Translations under genes and position numbers: made by a program | Shown here: positions 8,190 to 15,766 of the stretch, one piece after another | Numbering within the stretch: the stretch's first letter is position 1 | Layout of the letters: every line of letters begins with the position of its first letter | Assembly (NCBI GenBank): GCA_016188985.1 | Contig: JACPGM010000024.1 | Span: 1 to 53,205 of the forward strand | DNA from: Lentisphaerota bacterium | GTDB lineage: Bacteria > Verrucomicrobiota > Kiritimatiellia > JAAZAB01 | Length of the DNA: 53,205 nucleotides | Direction of reading: 5' to 3' | Notes under the pieces: model-generated | The model's input: the letters and a program-made list of their open reading frames with translations, nothing else | What the model was told of the DNA's origin: nothing | Database searches by the model: none

Positions 8190-9410
8190 ATGTTCACCAG
8201 AGTTATAGAACAAACCATACGGAGAGCTTGCCGCACTTTCCCGGCGGTTCTCGTAACCGGGCCGCGTCAGTCCGGGAAGACAACCTTGCTCCGAATGGGC
8301 TGGGGGGCAACCCATCGCTTGCTGTCATTGGAGAATCCGGATTTGCGCGCAAGGGCTTTAAGCGACCCCGTCGGGTTTCTGCGTGATAATCCGCCGCCCG
8401 TTATTTTAGACGAAATTCAGTATGCGCCCGAACTTCTGGCCTATATCAAAACCCGCATTGACGCCAAGCGGCGGCCGGGACAGTGGCTGTTGCCGGGCTC
8501 GCAACATTGTCCCATCATGCAGGGAGTCGGTCAGTCTCTGGCCGGCCGAGTTGCGGTGCTGACGTTATTGCCTTGTTCCTTGGACGAGATTGGCGGGCAT
8601 TCAAAAAAAGCCGGTTCTATCAAGTATTTATTGGAAAGTATTTTTAACGGCAATTGTTGCGCGCCACGGCCGGACTTTGGACTTGATGCCTGGCTTCTGC
8701 GCGGGGCTTACCCGGAGCTTTGGGCAAACGCGGCGGTTGACCGGGATTTATGGTGCGCAAGTTATATTCAGACTTATCTTGAACGCGACGTGCGCCAACT
8801 TCTGAATATCGGCGATCTGAACTCGTTTGCGCGATTTCTGCGATTGCTGGCGGCCAGGACCGGGCAACTCCTGAATTATTCCGATCTTGGACGCGATGCC
8901 GGCGTCTCAGCCCCGACCGCCCGCAAATGGGCATCGGTGCTTGAGGCGAGCGGACAGATTTATCTGTTGCCGCCTTATTTTAAAAACTTCGGCAAAAGGC
9001 TGATTAAAAGCTCAAAAATATATTTTCTCGATACCGGACTTGCCACGTTTTTAACCGGACTGCATTCCCGGGAGCCGATCATGCGGGGACCATTCATTGG
9101 CTCATTGCTGGAAACCGCAATTGTGTCCTCGTGGGTCAAGACTTTTTATCACCGGGGATTGCCGCCGCCGCTCTACTTCTGGCGTTCTCGTGACGGACTG
9201 GAGATTGATCTGGTCATTGAATATGACGGTCGCCTGTATCCGATTGAAATCAAAGCCACGGCTACGGTAACTCCGCATCATGCGGCAGGTTTGCGCAAGT
9301 GGAACGAGTTGACGGGCGCAAATGAAACGGCCGGCATCATTATGGCCAATATTGATGGGCCGATGTCCGTCGCGCCCGGTATTCGCGCCGTTCCATGGTG
9401 GTGGGTGTAA
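8190..9410 (+). CDS. AAA_14 / DUF4143 ATPase
   Basis: A 406-residue protein. The Walker A is in VTGPRQSGKTTLL (residues 19-31) and the Walker B in PVILDEIQYAP (near 71). The C-terminal half is DUF4143 with a PD-(D/E)xK-like signature: FWRSRDGLEIDLVIE followed by YPIEIKA. ATG 8190 is chosen because the family usually begins just before this strand; the frame is open to 8154. These archaeal/bacterial ATPases are common in accessory regions and often mobile; the substrate is unknown. It stands alone here, beside TA-like genes. Confidence 0.85.
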   Translation: MFTRVIEQTIRRACRTFPAVLVTGPRQSGKTTLLRMGWGATHRLLSLENPDLRARALSDPVGFLRDNPPPVILDEIQYAPELLAYIKTRIDAKRRPGQWLLPGSQHCPIMQGVGQSLAGRVAVLTLLPCSLDEIGGHSKKAGSIKYLLESIFNGNCCAPRPDFGLDAWLLRGAYPELWANAAVDRDLWCASYIQTYLERDVRQLLNIGDLNSFARFLRLLAARTGQLLNYSDLGRDAGVSAPTARKWASVLEASGQIYLLPPYFKNFGKRLIKSSKIYFLDTGLATFLTGLHSREPIMRGPFIGSLLETAIVSSWVKTFYHRGLPPPLYFWRSRDGLEIDLVIEYDGRLYPIEIKATATVTPHHAAGLRKWNELTGANETAGIIMANIDGPMSVAPGIRAVPWWWV

Positions 9411-9681
9411 TTTCAGTCCAAAGTGGGCTGACGTCCACAACCCAATTCCTCAAGAGATAAGTTAACAAAATTGGGTGGATTGAGGAAGTTCCGGGCGTCA
9501 ACTGCCAGGAAAAAAACCCGCAAAGCATTAATGGAAAGTCTCCGGGTTGCCTTCAAGGAAGCGCTTAAGGACCCGGGAATTCCCTTCGTGAAATAGACGC
9601 CAACGCGGTTTAGCGATTAGTCGGCCGCCGCGCCGGAACAAAAACGATCCCGGCCGGTGAACCGGATTCGTAAGTCTTATT
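9411..9681. other. Non-coding stretch with gene remnants
   Basis: No intact gene is seen. A 38-codon reading frame at 9480-9596 (plus strand, TTG start) ending EALKDPGIPFVK looks protein-like and may be an antitoxin remnant. At 9627-9644 there is an exact 18-base match to the nifJ 3' end (GCCGCGCCGGAACAAAAA), a possible third fragment. The part near 9670-9710 reads as an AT-rich tail into the truncated nucleotidyltransferase. Confidence 0.45.
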
Positions 9682-10071
9682 TTATATTTTACGGTTTGAC
9701 CCTGATTCCCCCTCGATCTTGGCGTGGCAAACGGACTTCTGGGCGTCGGTATAGGAAACTTTCCAAGCGCGGCGACTGATATCCACTTCCACTTCATCAG
9801 CCACCTTGACGACCACGTTGTCTTGAAAGTCCTTTGGCGTCAGCTCCCGGGCGGCCCCGTCTTCCAGTTGGGATAAGGCCGCAATGACGCGCCGGTAATT
9901 ATCCTCGGATTCTTCCACCAGAATATCAACGTCTTCGGTTGTCCGAATCAACCCGTGTAAAATACAGGCGTGGCCGCCCACCACCAGGTAGTGCGCACCG
10001 TGCTGATTGAGCAAAGCACAAACACGTGCCAGAGGATCGGACGGAGTAGAATGGATCGAAGCGGCCGTCAT
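9682..10071 (-). CDS. Nucleotidyltransferase-fold protein, probably C-terminally truncated
   Basis: 129 residues from ATG 10071. It has the NTase-fold signature YLVVGGHACILHG (GG..) followed by TTEDVDILVE, whose two Asp residues would bind metal, as in DUF6036/AbiEii-type proteins. After residue ~115 the family-like sequence (AWKVSYTDAQKSVCHAKIEG) changes abruptly into ESGSNRKI and stops, where family members usually continue with a further helix bundle. A sequence reading GGGGAATCAGGGTCAAACC sits at this junction. The start is chosen 4 bases after the stop of a small upstream gene. Function unknown; a toxin or defence role is possible. Confidence 0.7.
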   Translation of the reverse strand: MTAASIHSTPSDPLARVCALLNQHGAHYLVVGGHACILHGLIRTTEDVDILVEESEDNYRRVIAALSQLEDGAARELTPKDFQDNVVVKVADEVEVDISRRAWKVSYTDAQKSVCHAKIEGESGSNRKI

Positions 10072-10075
10072 CGAA

Positions 10076-10324
10076 TTACCATAAGCGCGGGTTGGATTGC
10101 CGTTGTTTCCAGGCTTCATAAGCTTCCCAGGATACGGCCTTGAAAACAAAGCCGCGCGGTTGCGGGAATGGGTTCAGGCGGTCTACCCGTTGCTGCAAGG
10201 CCGGGGCGCGCTGATGATATTCAGCCGGCGAGGAGACTGTGGGCGGCTGACGGCGCCCAACGACTTTTACTTGAGTTTGCCGTTTGGGTTTTGCGTTTAT
10301 TCTTTTCCCCTGATCCGAATCCAA
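10076..10324 (-). CDS. Small hypothetical protein upstream of the nucleotidyltransferase
   Basis: 82 residues; the C-terminal half (LNPFPQPRGF, then SWEAYEAWKQRQSNPRLW) looks like a conserved small protein with aromatic and charged helices. Such short reading frames often precede DUF6036-type nucleotidyltransferases. Its stop lies 4 bases before that gene's ATG, so coupling is likely. The N-terminal 35 codons overlap the 3' end of the pseudoprotease in another frame and may not be original. The start is uncertain. Confidence 0.5.
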   Translation of the reverse strand: MDSDQGKRINAKPKRQTQVKVVGRRQPPTVSSPAEYHQRAPALQQRVDRLNPFPQPRGFVFKAVSWEAYEAWKQRQSNPRLW

Positions 10325-12089
10325 GCAATCTTGAAATTCCGAGATAATTATAAGACCAATCGCGCCAACGGTGTGGCGCTCCTACAATCGTGATTTTTCT
10401 GATTTTCTGGTAACGCAGACGGGGAATGCGGTACTGGGCGGCAATCCGCCGGTTAGCTTCGGCCAGGGCGGTTTCATCCAGCGCCAGGTCCACGCCGTAG
10501 CCTAAGAGCGAGATGCTCCGCAGGCCGCCGGAGGCGTCTACGAGCCGGAAGACATCGGCCATATTGCGCACCCCAAGGCCATTGACCGCCGTAACCACCT
10601 GGTCGCGGAATTCCTGGTAGCCGATATTGATGGAATCCGGCAGGACCATGGAAAGCACCACGACGTGGTCGCCGGGCTTTTCCATGATTTTATCCTGGTG
10701 GAGATAGTAATAAACCAAACGCGGATTCATCTTGAGTTGCCAGTTCTCGCCGGCAGCGCGCAGATATTCGCCGGTCAGCTCCTGCAGAACCAGTCCGCCC
10801 TCCACCAGGTATTCCACCGGCGCGTCGGCCTGCCCAGGCCCGGCCAGTGTCGCCTGTTCGGGAATAAGTTCTTCGGCATCGCGCTGGCGCTTGAGCAGCA
10901 CCTCGGTGCGGATAGTTTTTTGCGCGCGGACAAACTCAACCGGAACGCGCTCGCCCGGCGCGCGCCGACCGCCAATGAGATAAGGCAAGCGCAATCGGCC
11001 GAAATCTTGATCGGCATAATAACCCTGGGTGTCAACGGCAACTCCGTCCCAGGCGGTGATGACATCGCCGGCTTGCAGAACCGTGGCGGCGCCGGAGCCC
11101 GGCGACGTTTTCGTGACCAATATGCCGCCTTGCTCCTGGGGCACGCCCAAAAAGCGGCGCTTGACGGGGTCCATGAGCGGCTCGAATTGGAAGCCGGCCC
11201 AGGCCATGCCTTTATAAGGCGGCGCATTGGCATCGGCCAGGAAACGGCTGAGCGTAGTGCAGGGAATGAACAAACCCGTCTGGGTTTTCGGGTCGTAGTC
11301 CACGCTCAACCCCGCCAACCGCCCGTCAATGAACGCGGGCGTGCCGTGCTGCTCGATGCTTAATTGCGTCAGAACCTTGAGCGCCAGCGGACGTAAGGCC
11401 GCCGAGGCAGAAAGCTCCACCACTTGCGCCTCGCTGGTCTGAAACTCTCCGGAATGCTCCAGCTTTACGATGGTCAGCCGGTCATCGCGCCGAATGATGT
11501 CGGCCAGCGCCAATGGGACGGGCGCATTGGCGCCGGGCAAGTTGGTAAATCCCGTCTGGGGCGGGATGAAAGTGAGGATGGCGGTATTGAGCTGGTCATC
11601 GGCTTCGCGCACGGCTGCGGCGAGTTTACTGCCGCTTTTGGCCCGACGCAGTTCCACCTGGGTATGATTACGCACCAGGTCCTCAGTGGTCAGAACTTGT
11701 CCCGGAGCGATAACCACGCCAAAACCCTGGCGGACTTGAGCGGCTTTTTTGCGCCAGGGGATATGCGGGTCAAAATCCTGGTAGGTGACGGTAATTTCCA
11801 GCACGTTGGCGTCATAGTCTGGGGTGGGCGCGGCCAGCATCGGCAAGGGCTGGGCGAGCAGGCCGGCCAGTAGGAATCTCGAAGCAATACAAATTCTGGA
11901 TTCCCGCTGGAGTTTACCCCGTGCTTTGACACGGGGCGGGAATGACAGAGCGTGGAGTCGTTGTTTGTCATTCCCGACCTGTAGCCGCGCCCGTGAGGGC
12001 GTGGATTCTTCCGGCGGCCACGGCGTCACCGCCGCGGCTACATGAAATAGCTGCCGCCTTTGTCGGCCTGATTTAAGAACATTTCTCAT
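10221..12089 (-). CDS. Catalytically degenerate trypsin-like/PDZ protein (pseudoprotease)
   Basis: A 622-residue paralogue of the adjacent serine protease. The trypsin-like fold is recognisable (GFGVVIAPGQVLTTEDLV, then LNTAILTF, then HGTPAFIDGRLAGLSVDYD), but the His is replaced in TTEDLV and the Ser motif GNSGG is replaced by HGTPAF, so it should be inactive. A PDZ-like domain follows (GGILVTKTSPGSGAATVLQAGD). The ATG overlaps the upstream stop (ATGA), yet the signal peptide (FLLAGLLAQPLPMLA) starts only near residue 70. The intervening codons include palindromic elements at 11980-12042 and 11898-11976. The last ~55 residues begin with half of another repeat (10361-10386). It probably acts as a non-catalytic partner. 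Confidence 0.8.
   Translation of the reverse strand: MRNVLKSGRQRRQLFHVAAAVTPWPPEESTPSRARLQVGNDKQRLHALSFPPRVKARGKLQRESRICIASRFLLAGLLAQPLPMLAAPTPDYDANVLEITVTYQDFDPHIPWRKKAAQVRQGFGVVIAPGQVLTTEDLVRNHTQVELRRAKSGSKLAAAVREADDQLNTAILTFIPPQTGFTNLPGANAPVPLALADIIRRDDRLTIVKLEHSGEFQTSEAQVVELSASAALRPLALKVLTQLSIEQHGTPAFIDGRLAGLSVDYDPKTQTGLFIPCTTLSRFLADANAPPYKGMAWAGFQFEPLMDPVKRRFLGVPQEQGGILVTKTSPGSGAATVLQAGDVITAWDGVAVDTQGYYADQDFGRLRLPYLIGGRRAPGERVPVEFVRAQKTIRTEVLLKRQRDAEELIPEQATLAGPGQADAPVEYLVEGGLVLQELTGEYLRAAGENWQLKMNPRLVYYYLHQDKIMEKPGDHVVVLSMVLPDSINIGYQEFRDQVVTAVNGLGVRNMADVFRLVDASGGLRSISLLGYGVDLALDETALAEANRRIAAQYRIPRLRYQKIRKITIVGAPHRWRDWSYNYLGISRLLGFGSGEKNKRKTQTANSSKSRWAPSAAHSLLAG
10361..10386. repeat. Half of a TGTAGGAGC-type element inside the pseudoprotease 3' end
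   Basis: GCGCCA-ACGGTG-TGGCGC followed by TCCTACA matches the right half of the element at 17691-17797. It lies in frame, encoding about residues 568-576 of the pseudoprotease, after the last family-like segment. This suggests that the insertion removed the original stop codon. Confidence 0.65.
11898..11976. repeat. Compound palindrome within the pseudoprotease N-terminal coding region
   Basis: GATTCCCGC near 11899 pairs with GCGGGAAT near 11943 and encloses CCCCGTG-CTTTGA-CACGGGG (11917-11936). Two further AATGACA/TGTCATT arms follow to 11976. The stretch is translated in frame, upstream of the signal peptide. Confidence 0.65.
11980..12042. repeat. TGTAGCCGCG cloverleaf element, 63-bp copy
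   Basis: A 10-bp outer stem, TGTAGCCGCG (11980-11989) with CGCGGCTACA (12033-12042), encloses hairpins CGCCC-GTGA-GGGCG and CGGCG-TCAC-CGCCG and a GTGG/CCAC stem. Its length (63) is a multiple of three, and it lies in frame as residues 16-37 of the pseudoprotease. The copy at 50446-50544 is the same element with 36 extra bases. Confidence 0.88.
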
Positions 12090-13654
12090 TTCCGCTTTCC
12101 TGTCGGTTCACTTTTGCCAGCGGCGGGCTCACTCCCGCGCGACGCGGGATAAATCCACTTTGCTTCGGGAACGGCGTAGCGTTGGAGGATTGTCGCATCG
12201 GCCGGCTGTGCTTCCGCGGCATCCAAAACCAAAGGGTCGGAATCGTCGAGAAAGCGGACGACGTGAAAACCATTAGTCGGCTGACCGAAAGCTTTCGGCA
12301 GGTCATTCATGTCGCGGATGGCCAGTCCGTTGATTTCCCGGACAATTTTATACAGGTAGGCTTCGTCATAGGCGTTTACCGGGTGGGCCAGCCGATTCTG
12401 CAGGATGACGAACTGGTCGCGGCCGGCAATCAAGCCATCGGTCTTGGCAAAGGTGGCATAGTATAAGAGATGCTGGGCATGTCCTTGGATCAGCTCGCCG
12501 CCGGCGGCCATCAGCAGGCCACGGCTTAAGGGCGCAAAAACCAGCCCGGAAATAATAAAATACTCCGGACGGCGCTCATAGGCGTAGCGTAAGGCAAAAG
12601 GATCATAGCGGTTGACCAGCGGCACGGTGATATTCAAGACCTGGGCATTACGCCAGACCTTGAACGCCACGCTTTCGCCGCACTGCTTGCGCTCCAGGAG
12701 TTCGATATATTCGACGGTCTGGCGGTCCAGGCGGACGGTGCCGTCGCTGGCGATGGCGTGGCCGTCTATGGCCAGGAGAGTGTCATTGGTCGCAAGGATG
12801 CCGGCGGCGCAGCCAAAGGGGTCAATGAAGGCAACGACCACGCCGATATCTTTGACCGGCAAATTCAACCGGCGGCGCATGGCCGGATTCGGTGTTTCCA
12901 GATGGGTGATGCCCAGTTCCGGGTAGCCGTCATAAACACCATCGGCAATGTCGGTCAGAAAATGCTGGATGACCGGCAGGGGAATGGCATAGCCCAGGTT
13001 CTGGGCGTTGGGAATACCCTGGAACGCCACGCCCACCACGCGATTCTTGAACAGCACCGGCCCGCCGCTATTGCCGGGATTGATGGCCGCATCCACTTGC
13101 AGCACCAGGTGGCTGTCCACCTGGCTGTGCGTATACAGGCGATAGTCAATGCGCGAGACCACGCCGCGGGTCAACGACAAGCGTTCGCCGCCGATGGGGT
13201 AGCCCAGCACAGTCACTTCCTCGTTCAGGTCCGGCAACAGCACGCCCAATTCCATGGGCGCGGCCTCGGCGAAAAATTCCGGGTCGCTGACCGTCAGGAC
13301 CGCCAGGTCGCAGTCATGGCCGATGAAGGCCACCTGGGCCGGGTAGCGGCGGGATTGGCCTTCGCGCTGGACTTCGATGAAGCGCGCGTCGGAAACGACG
13401 TGCGCATTGGTCAGAATGCGTTTGCGGCTGTTTCCGCCGCGGGCGGAATAAATAATGAAACCGGAGCCGCTGCCGGAGTAGGGCGCGGAAGGTTGCCAGG
13501 GCCAGGCGTAGTCTTCGCGCTGGATGGTGGCATAGACCTTGACCACCGACTCGCGGAATTGATGGCGGCCAAGCCACGCCGCCTGCACCTCGAGTGCCGC
13601 CATGACCGCAAGAAGCGTAGCGCCTGATAGAACTCTGTAGCGCCTTGTCCTCAT
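12086..13654 (-). CDS. S1C serine protease (HtrA/DegP-like) with PDZ domain
   Basis: A 522-residue exported protease (signal peptide about residues 1-25, ending EVQAA). The catalytic triad is visible: His in LTNAHVV (near 83), Asp in CDLAVL (near 114) and Ser in NPGNSGGP (near 195). PDZ-like segments follow (GVVVAFIDPFGCAAGIL). HtrA proteins degrade or refold misfolded envelope proteins in the periplasm. ATG 13654 is preferred to the GTG at 13666. The stop overlaps the ATG of the degenerate paralogue by 4 bases, giving an active/inactive pair. The last ~20 codons include a CCCGCG/CGCGGG hairpin and may be repeat-derived. Confidence 0.9.
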   Translation of the reverse strand: MRTRRYRVLSGATLLAVMAALEVQAAWLGRHQFRESVVKVYATIQREDYAWPWQPSAPYSGSGSGFIIYSARGGNSRKRILTNAHVVSDARFIEVQREGQSRRYPAQVAFIGHDCDLAVLTVSDPEFFAEAAPMELGVLLPDLNEEVTVLGYPIGGERLSLTRGVVSRIDYRLYTHSQVDSHLVLQVDAAINPGNSGGPVLFKNRVVGVAFQGIPNAQNLGYAIPLPVIQHFLTDIADGVYDGYPELGITHLETPNPAMRRRLNLPVKDIGVVVAFIDPFGCAAGILATNDTLLAIDGHAIASDGTVRLDRQTVEYIELLERKQCGESVAFKVWRNAQVLNITVPLVNRYDPFALRYAYERRPEYFIISGLVFAPLSRGLLMAAGGELIQGHAQHLLYYATFAKTDGLIAGRDQFVILQNRLAHPVNAYDEAYLYKIVREINGLAIRDMNDLPKAFGQPTNGFHVVRFLDDSDPLVLDAAEAQPADATILQRYAVPEAKWIYPASRGSEPAAGKSEPTGKRK

Positions 13655-13765
13655 GTCTGAGCACAATAACCGGAAAGCTCACCGAGGCAAAGTAACAAAT
13701 TAGCGCCGGTTCTCCGAAGAAAGAATAACAGCGGGCGCCGTGTGGGAGTGTTGCCGGGAGAGGCC

Positions 13766-13783
13766 CACACTTTTTAAAGTGTG
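13766..13783. repeat. CACACTTT/AAAGTGTG palindrome
   Basis: CACACTTTTTAAAGTGTG, with 8-bp arms, lies in the 13655-14062 intergenic region. Close relatives are at 37667-37684 and 37825-37842. It is followed by other repeat material; no gene is seen in this ~400-bp gap. Confidence 0.75.
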
Positions 13784-13856
13784 AGCCTATGACCGGCGGC
13801 AGGCCAGCCCGAGCCAAACAGTCCGTGGCGGTAAGTCTTGTTGGTGGGTATCCTGT

Positions 13857-13977
13857 TGTAGGCCCGCATAGCCCGCCTGCAGCGCTATGCACAGCATTGC
13901 GGGCAGGCATGCGGGCATCCGCGCCACACCCGTGCTTCGTCCAGATGACTTCGCAGGGCAGGCTGTGGCGCGCTACA
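13857..13977. repeat. TGTAG dumbbell element carrying two nested hairpin insertions (121 bp)
   Basis: This matches the 51-bp element at 37721-37771 except for two insertions: 36 bp at 13871-13906 in the loop of hairpin 1 (GCCCGCAT/ATGCGGGC) and 34 bp at 13930-13963 in the loop of hairpin 2 (GCGCCACA/TGTGGCGC). 51+36+34 gives exactly 121. Flanks (GTGGGTATCCTGT before, GTTGGCACCCC after) are shared with the other copy. Confidence 0.93.
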
Positions 13978-14022
13978 GTTGGCACCCCCAATGGCTGACG
14001 GGCCCATGGCGTGTCCGCAGCG

Positions 14023-14051
14023 TTGACAGGCGTCCTGGCATGAGATAGACT
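14023..14051 (+). promoter_or_regulatory. Candidate sigma70 promoter of the gsp operon
   Basis: TTGACA (14023-14028), a 17-base spacer and TAGACT (14046-14051) precede gspE. Transcription would start about 7 bases after the -10, only about 5 bases before ATG 14063. No Shine-Dalgarno sequence precedes that ATG, which fits a leaderless or nearly leaderless message. Confidence 0.5.
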
Positions 14052-14062
14052 TATGCTTATCT

Positions 14063-15766
14063 ATGACGGCACCATCTTCAACGCGGCTGGCCGAGCTGCT
14101 CAAGCGCACGGGATTGTTCCAGGACGAGCAAATTAAGGCGTTGCTTGAGAAAACTGAAGGCGGCGCCTCGATTACCAGGCGGGTGGTTGAGTCGGGCTAC
14201 GCCTCCGAAGAGGCTTTTCTGGAGGCCATCGGCAAGGAACTCGCTTGCCCTTTTATCCGGTTGAACGAGGTTAAAATCGAGCCTGCCGTGATCGCGCGCC
14301 TGCCGGCCAAGGTCGTCTTTCAGTACAATGTCATTCCCTTGCAACTCGATAACTCCATTCTGCGCGTCGTTACCAATGACCCCTTTAATTCCAACCTGGC
14401 CGATGCGCTGCGGCTGGTTTCCGGCCTGCGCATCCGCCTGAGCCTGAGCCTGGCCGATGATATCGGCAAGGCCATCAACAAGTTTTATGGCGTGGGTGCC
14501 GACACCATGGAACGGCTGGTTGCGGACAAGGGCGTCGAATTGCCGCCGGAAGAAATCATGGCCAAGGTGGATTTAAGCGAGCTGGACCAGGAAGCCTCCA
14601 TCGTCAAGTTCGTCAACCAGATTATCTGGGAGGCCTACAAGGACCGGGCCACCGATATTCATTTCGAGCCCATGGCGGATGAACTGCGCATCCGCTACCG
14701 CGTAGATGGCGTCCTCCATCAAACCTCCATGCCGCCCCAGCTCAAGCGGTTTCAGGCGGCCATCGTTTCGCGCATCAAGGTCATGGCCAATATGGATATC
14801 GCCGAAAAGCGTTTGCCGCAGGATGGCCGCATCGGGCTGGGCATCCACGGCGAAGACCTCGATATCCGTGTTTCCACCATTCCGACCGTCTATGGCGAAA
14901 GCGTCAGCTTGCGGCTGCTGACCCGCAAAAGCGAGCTGCTGGGCCTGGAGAGCGTAGGGATGAATAGCCGCGATGAGGCCATTATCCGCAAACTGATTGT
15001 CAAGCCCAACGGCATTTTGTTGGTAACCGGCCCGACCGGCTCTGGTAAATCCACGACGCTCTATGCCTGCCTGCATACGATCAACTCCATCGAGCAGCGC
15101 ATCATCACCGTCGAGGAGCCGATTGAATATGAGATGGCCGGAATTAACCAGATCCAGGTCCGCCCGGAGATCGGGCTGACTTTTGCCACGGGCTTGCGCC
15201 ATATCCTGCGGCAGGACCCCGATGTGATTATGCTGGGCGAAATCCGCGATTTCGAGACGGCCGAAATCGCCATCCGCGCGGCGCTGACCGGCCACCTGGT
15301 GTTAAGCACGCTGCACACGAACGATTCGGCCGGCGCGATTACGCGGCTGATTGATATGGGGGTCGAGCCTTTCCTGGTGGCCTCCTCCGTGGAGGCCATC
15401 ATCGCCCAGCGCCTGGTGCGCATCCTTTGCAAGGAGTGTAAGCGCGAGCTTAAGCCCGACAATCCCGTGCGGAAATCCATTGCGTCGGTTAGCCAATTGG
15501 CCGGCGCCAAGGTCTATGGCGCCATAGGTTGTGACCAGTGCCGGCGGGGCGGTTACCGGGGGCGCATAGGCATCTTCGAAAACCTGCTGGTGACCGATGC
15601 CATCCGGCGCCTGATTGTCGAGCGCGCCGCCGCCAACGTGATTAAGCAAAAAGGGCTGGAGCAAGGCATGCAAACCCTGCGGGACGATGGCTGGGTAAAG
15701 GTCCGCGAGGGTACGACCACCATTGAGGAAGTCTTACGCGTAACCGAGGAAGAAGAAAATGGCTAA
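14063..15766 (+). CDS. gspE: Type II secretion / type IV pilus assembly ATPase GspE
   Basis: A 567-residue cytoplasmic hexameric ATPase powering pseudopilus assembly. It has an N-terminal MshEN/T2SSE_N domain (residues ~1-150), Walker A in GPTGSGKSTTLYA (near 323), Asp box and Walker B in IMLGEIRD (near 388), and the His box in HLVLSTLHTNDSAG (near 413). A zinc site is formed by CKEC (near 456) and CDQC (near 490). It is the first gene of a ten-gene gsp cluster and overlaps gspF by 8 bases. All catalytic motifs are intact. Confidence 0.96.
   Translation: MTAPSSTRLAELLKRTGLFQDEQIKALLEKTEGGASITRRVVESGYASEEAFLEAIGKELACPFIRLNEVKIEPAVIARLPAKVVFQYNVIPLQLDNSILRVVTNDPFNSNLADALRLVSGLRIRLSLSLADDIGKAINKFYGVGADTMERLVADKGVELPPEEIMAKVDLSELDQEASIVKFVNQIIWEAYKDRATDIHFEPMADELRIRYRVDGVLHQTSMPPQLKRFQAAIVSRIKVMANMDIAEKRLPQDGRIGLGIHGEDLDIRVSTIPTVYGESVSLRLLTRKSELLGLESVGMNSRDEAIIRKLIVKPNGILLVTGPTGSGKSTTLYACLHTINSIEQRIITVEEPIEYEMAGINQIQVRPEIGLTFATGLRHILRQDPDVIMLGEIRDFETAEIAIRAALTGHLVLSTLHTNDSAGAITRLIDMGVEPFLVASSVEAIIAQRLVRILCKECKRELKPDNPVRKSIASVSQLAGAKVYGAIGCDQCRRGGYRGRIGIFENLLVTDAIRRLIVERAAANVIKQKGLEQGMQTLRDDGWVKVREGTTTIEEVLRVTEEEENG

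Noticed and set aside
11980-12042. A tRNA or structured ncRNA because of the cloverleaf shape
   Set aside because: It lacks conserved tRNA bases (no TTC arm, no CCA, no anticodon loop) and occurs in several copies with insertions; it is better explained as a palindromic repeat.
12758-13627. A 289-codon plus-strand frame opposite the serine protease
   Set aside because: The protease triad is on the minus strand; the plus-strand frame has no family features.
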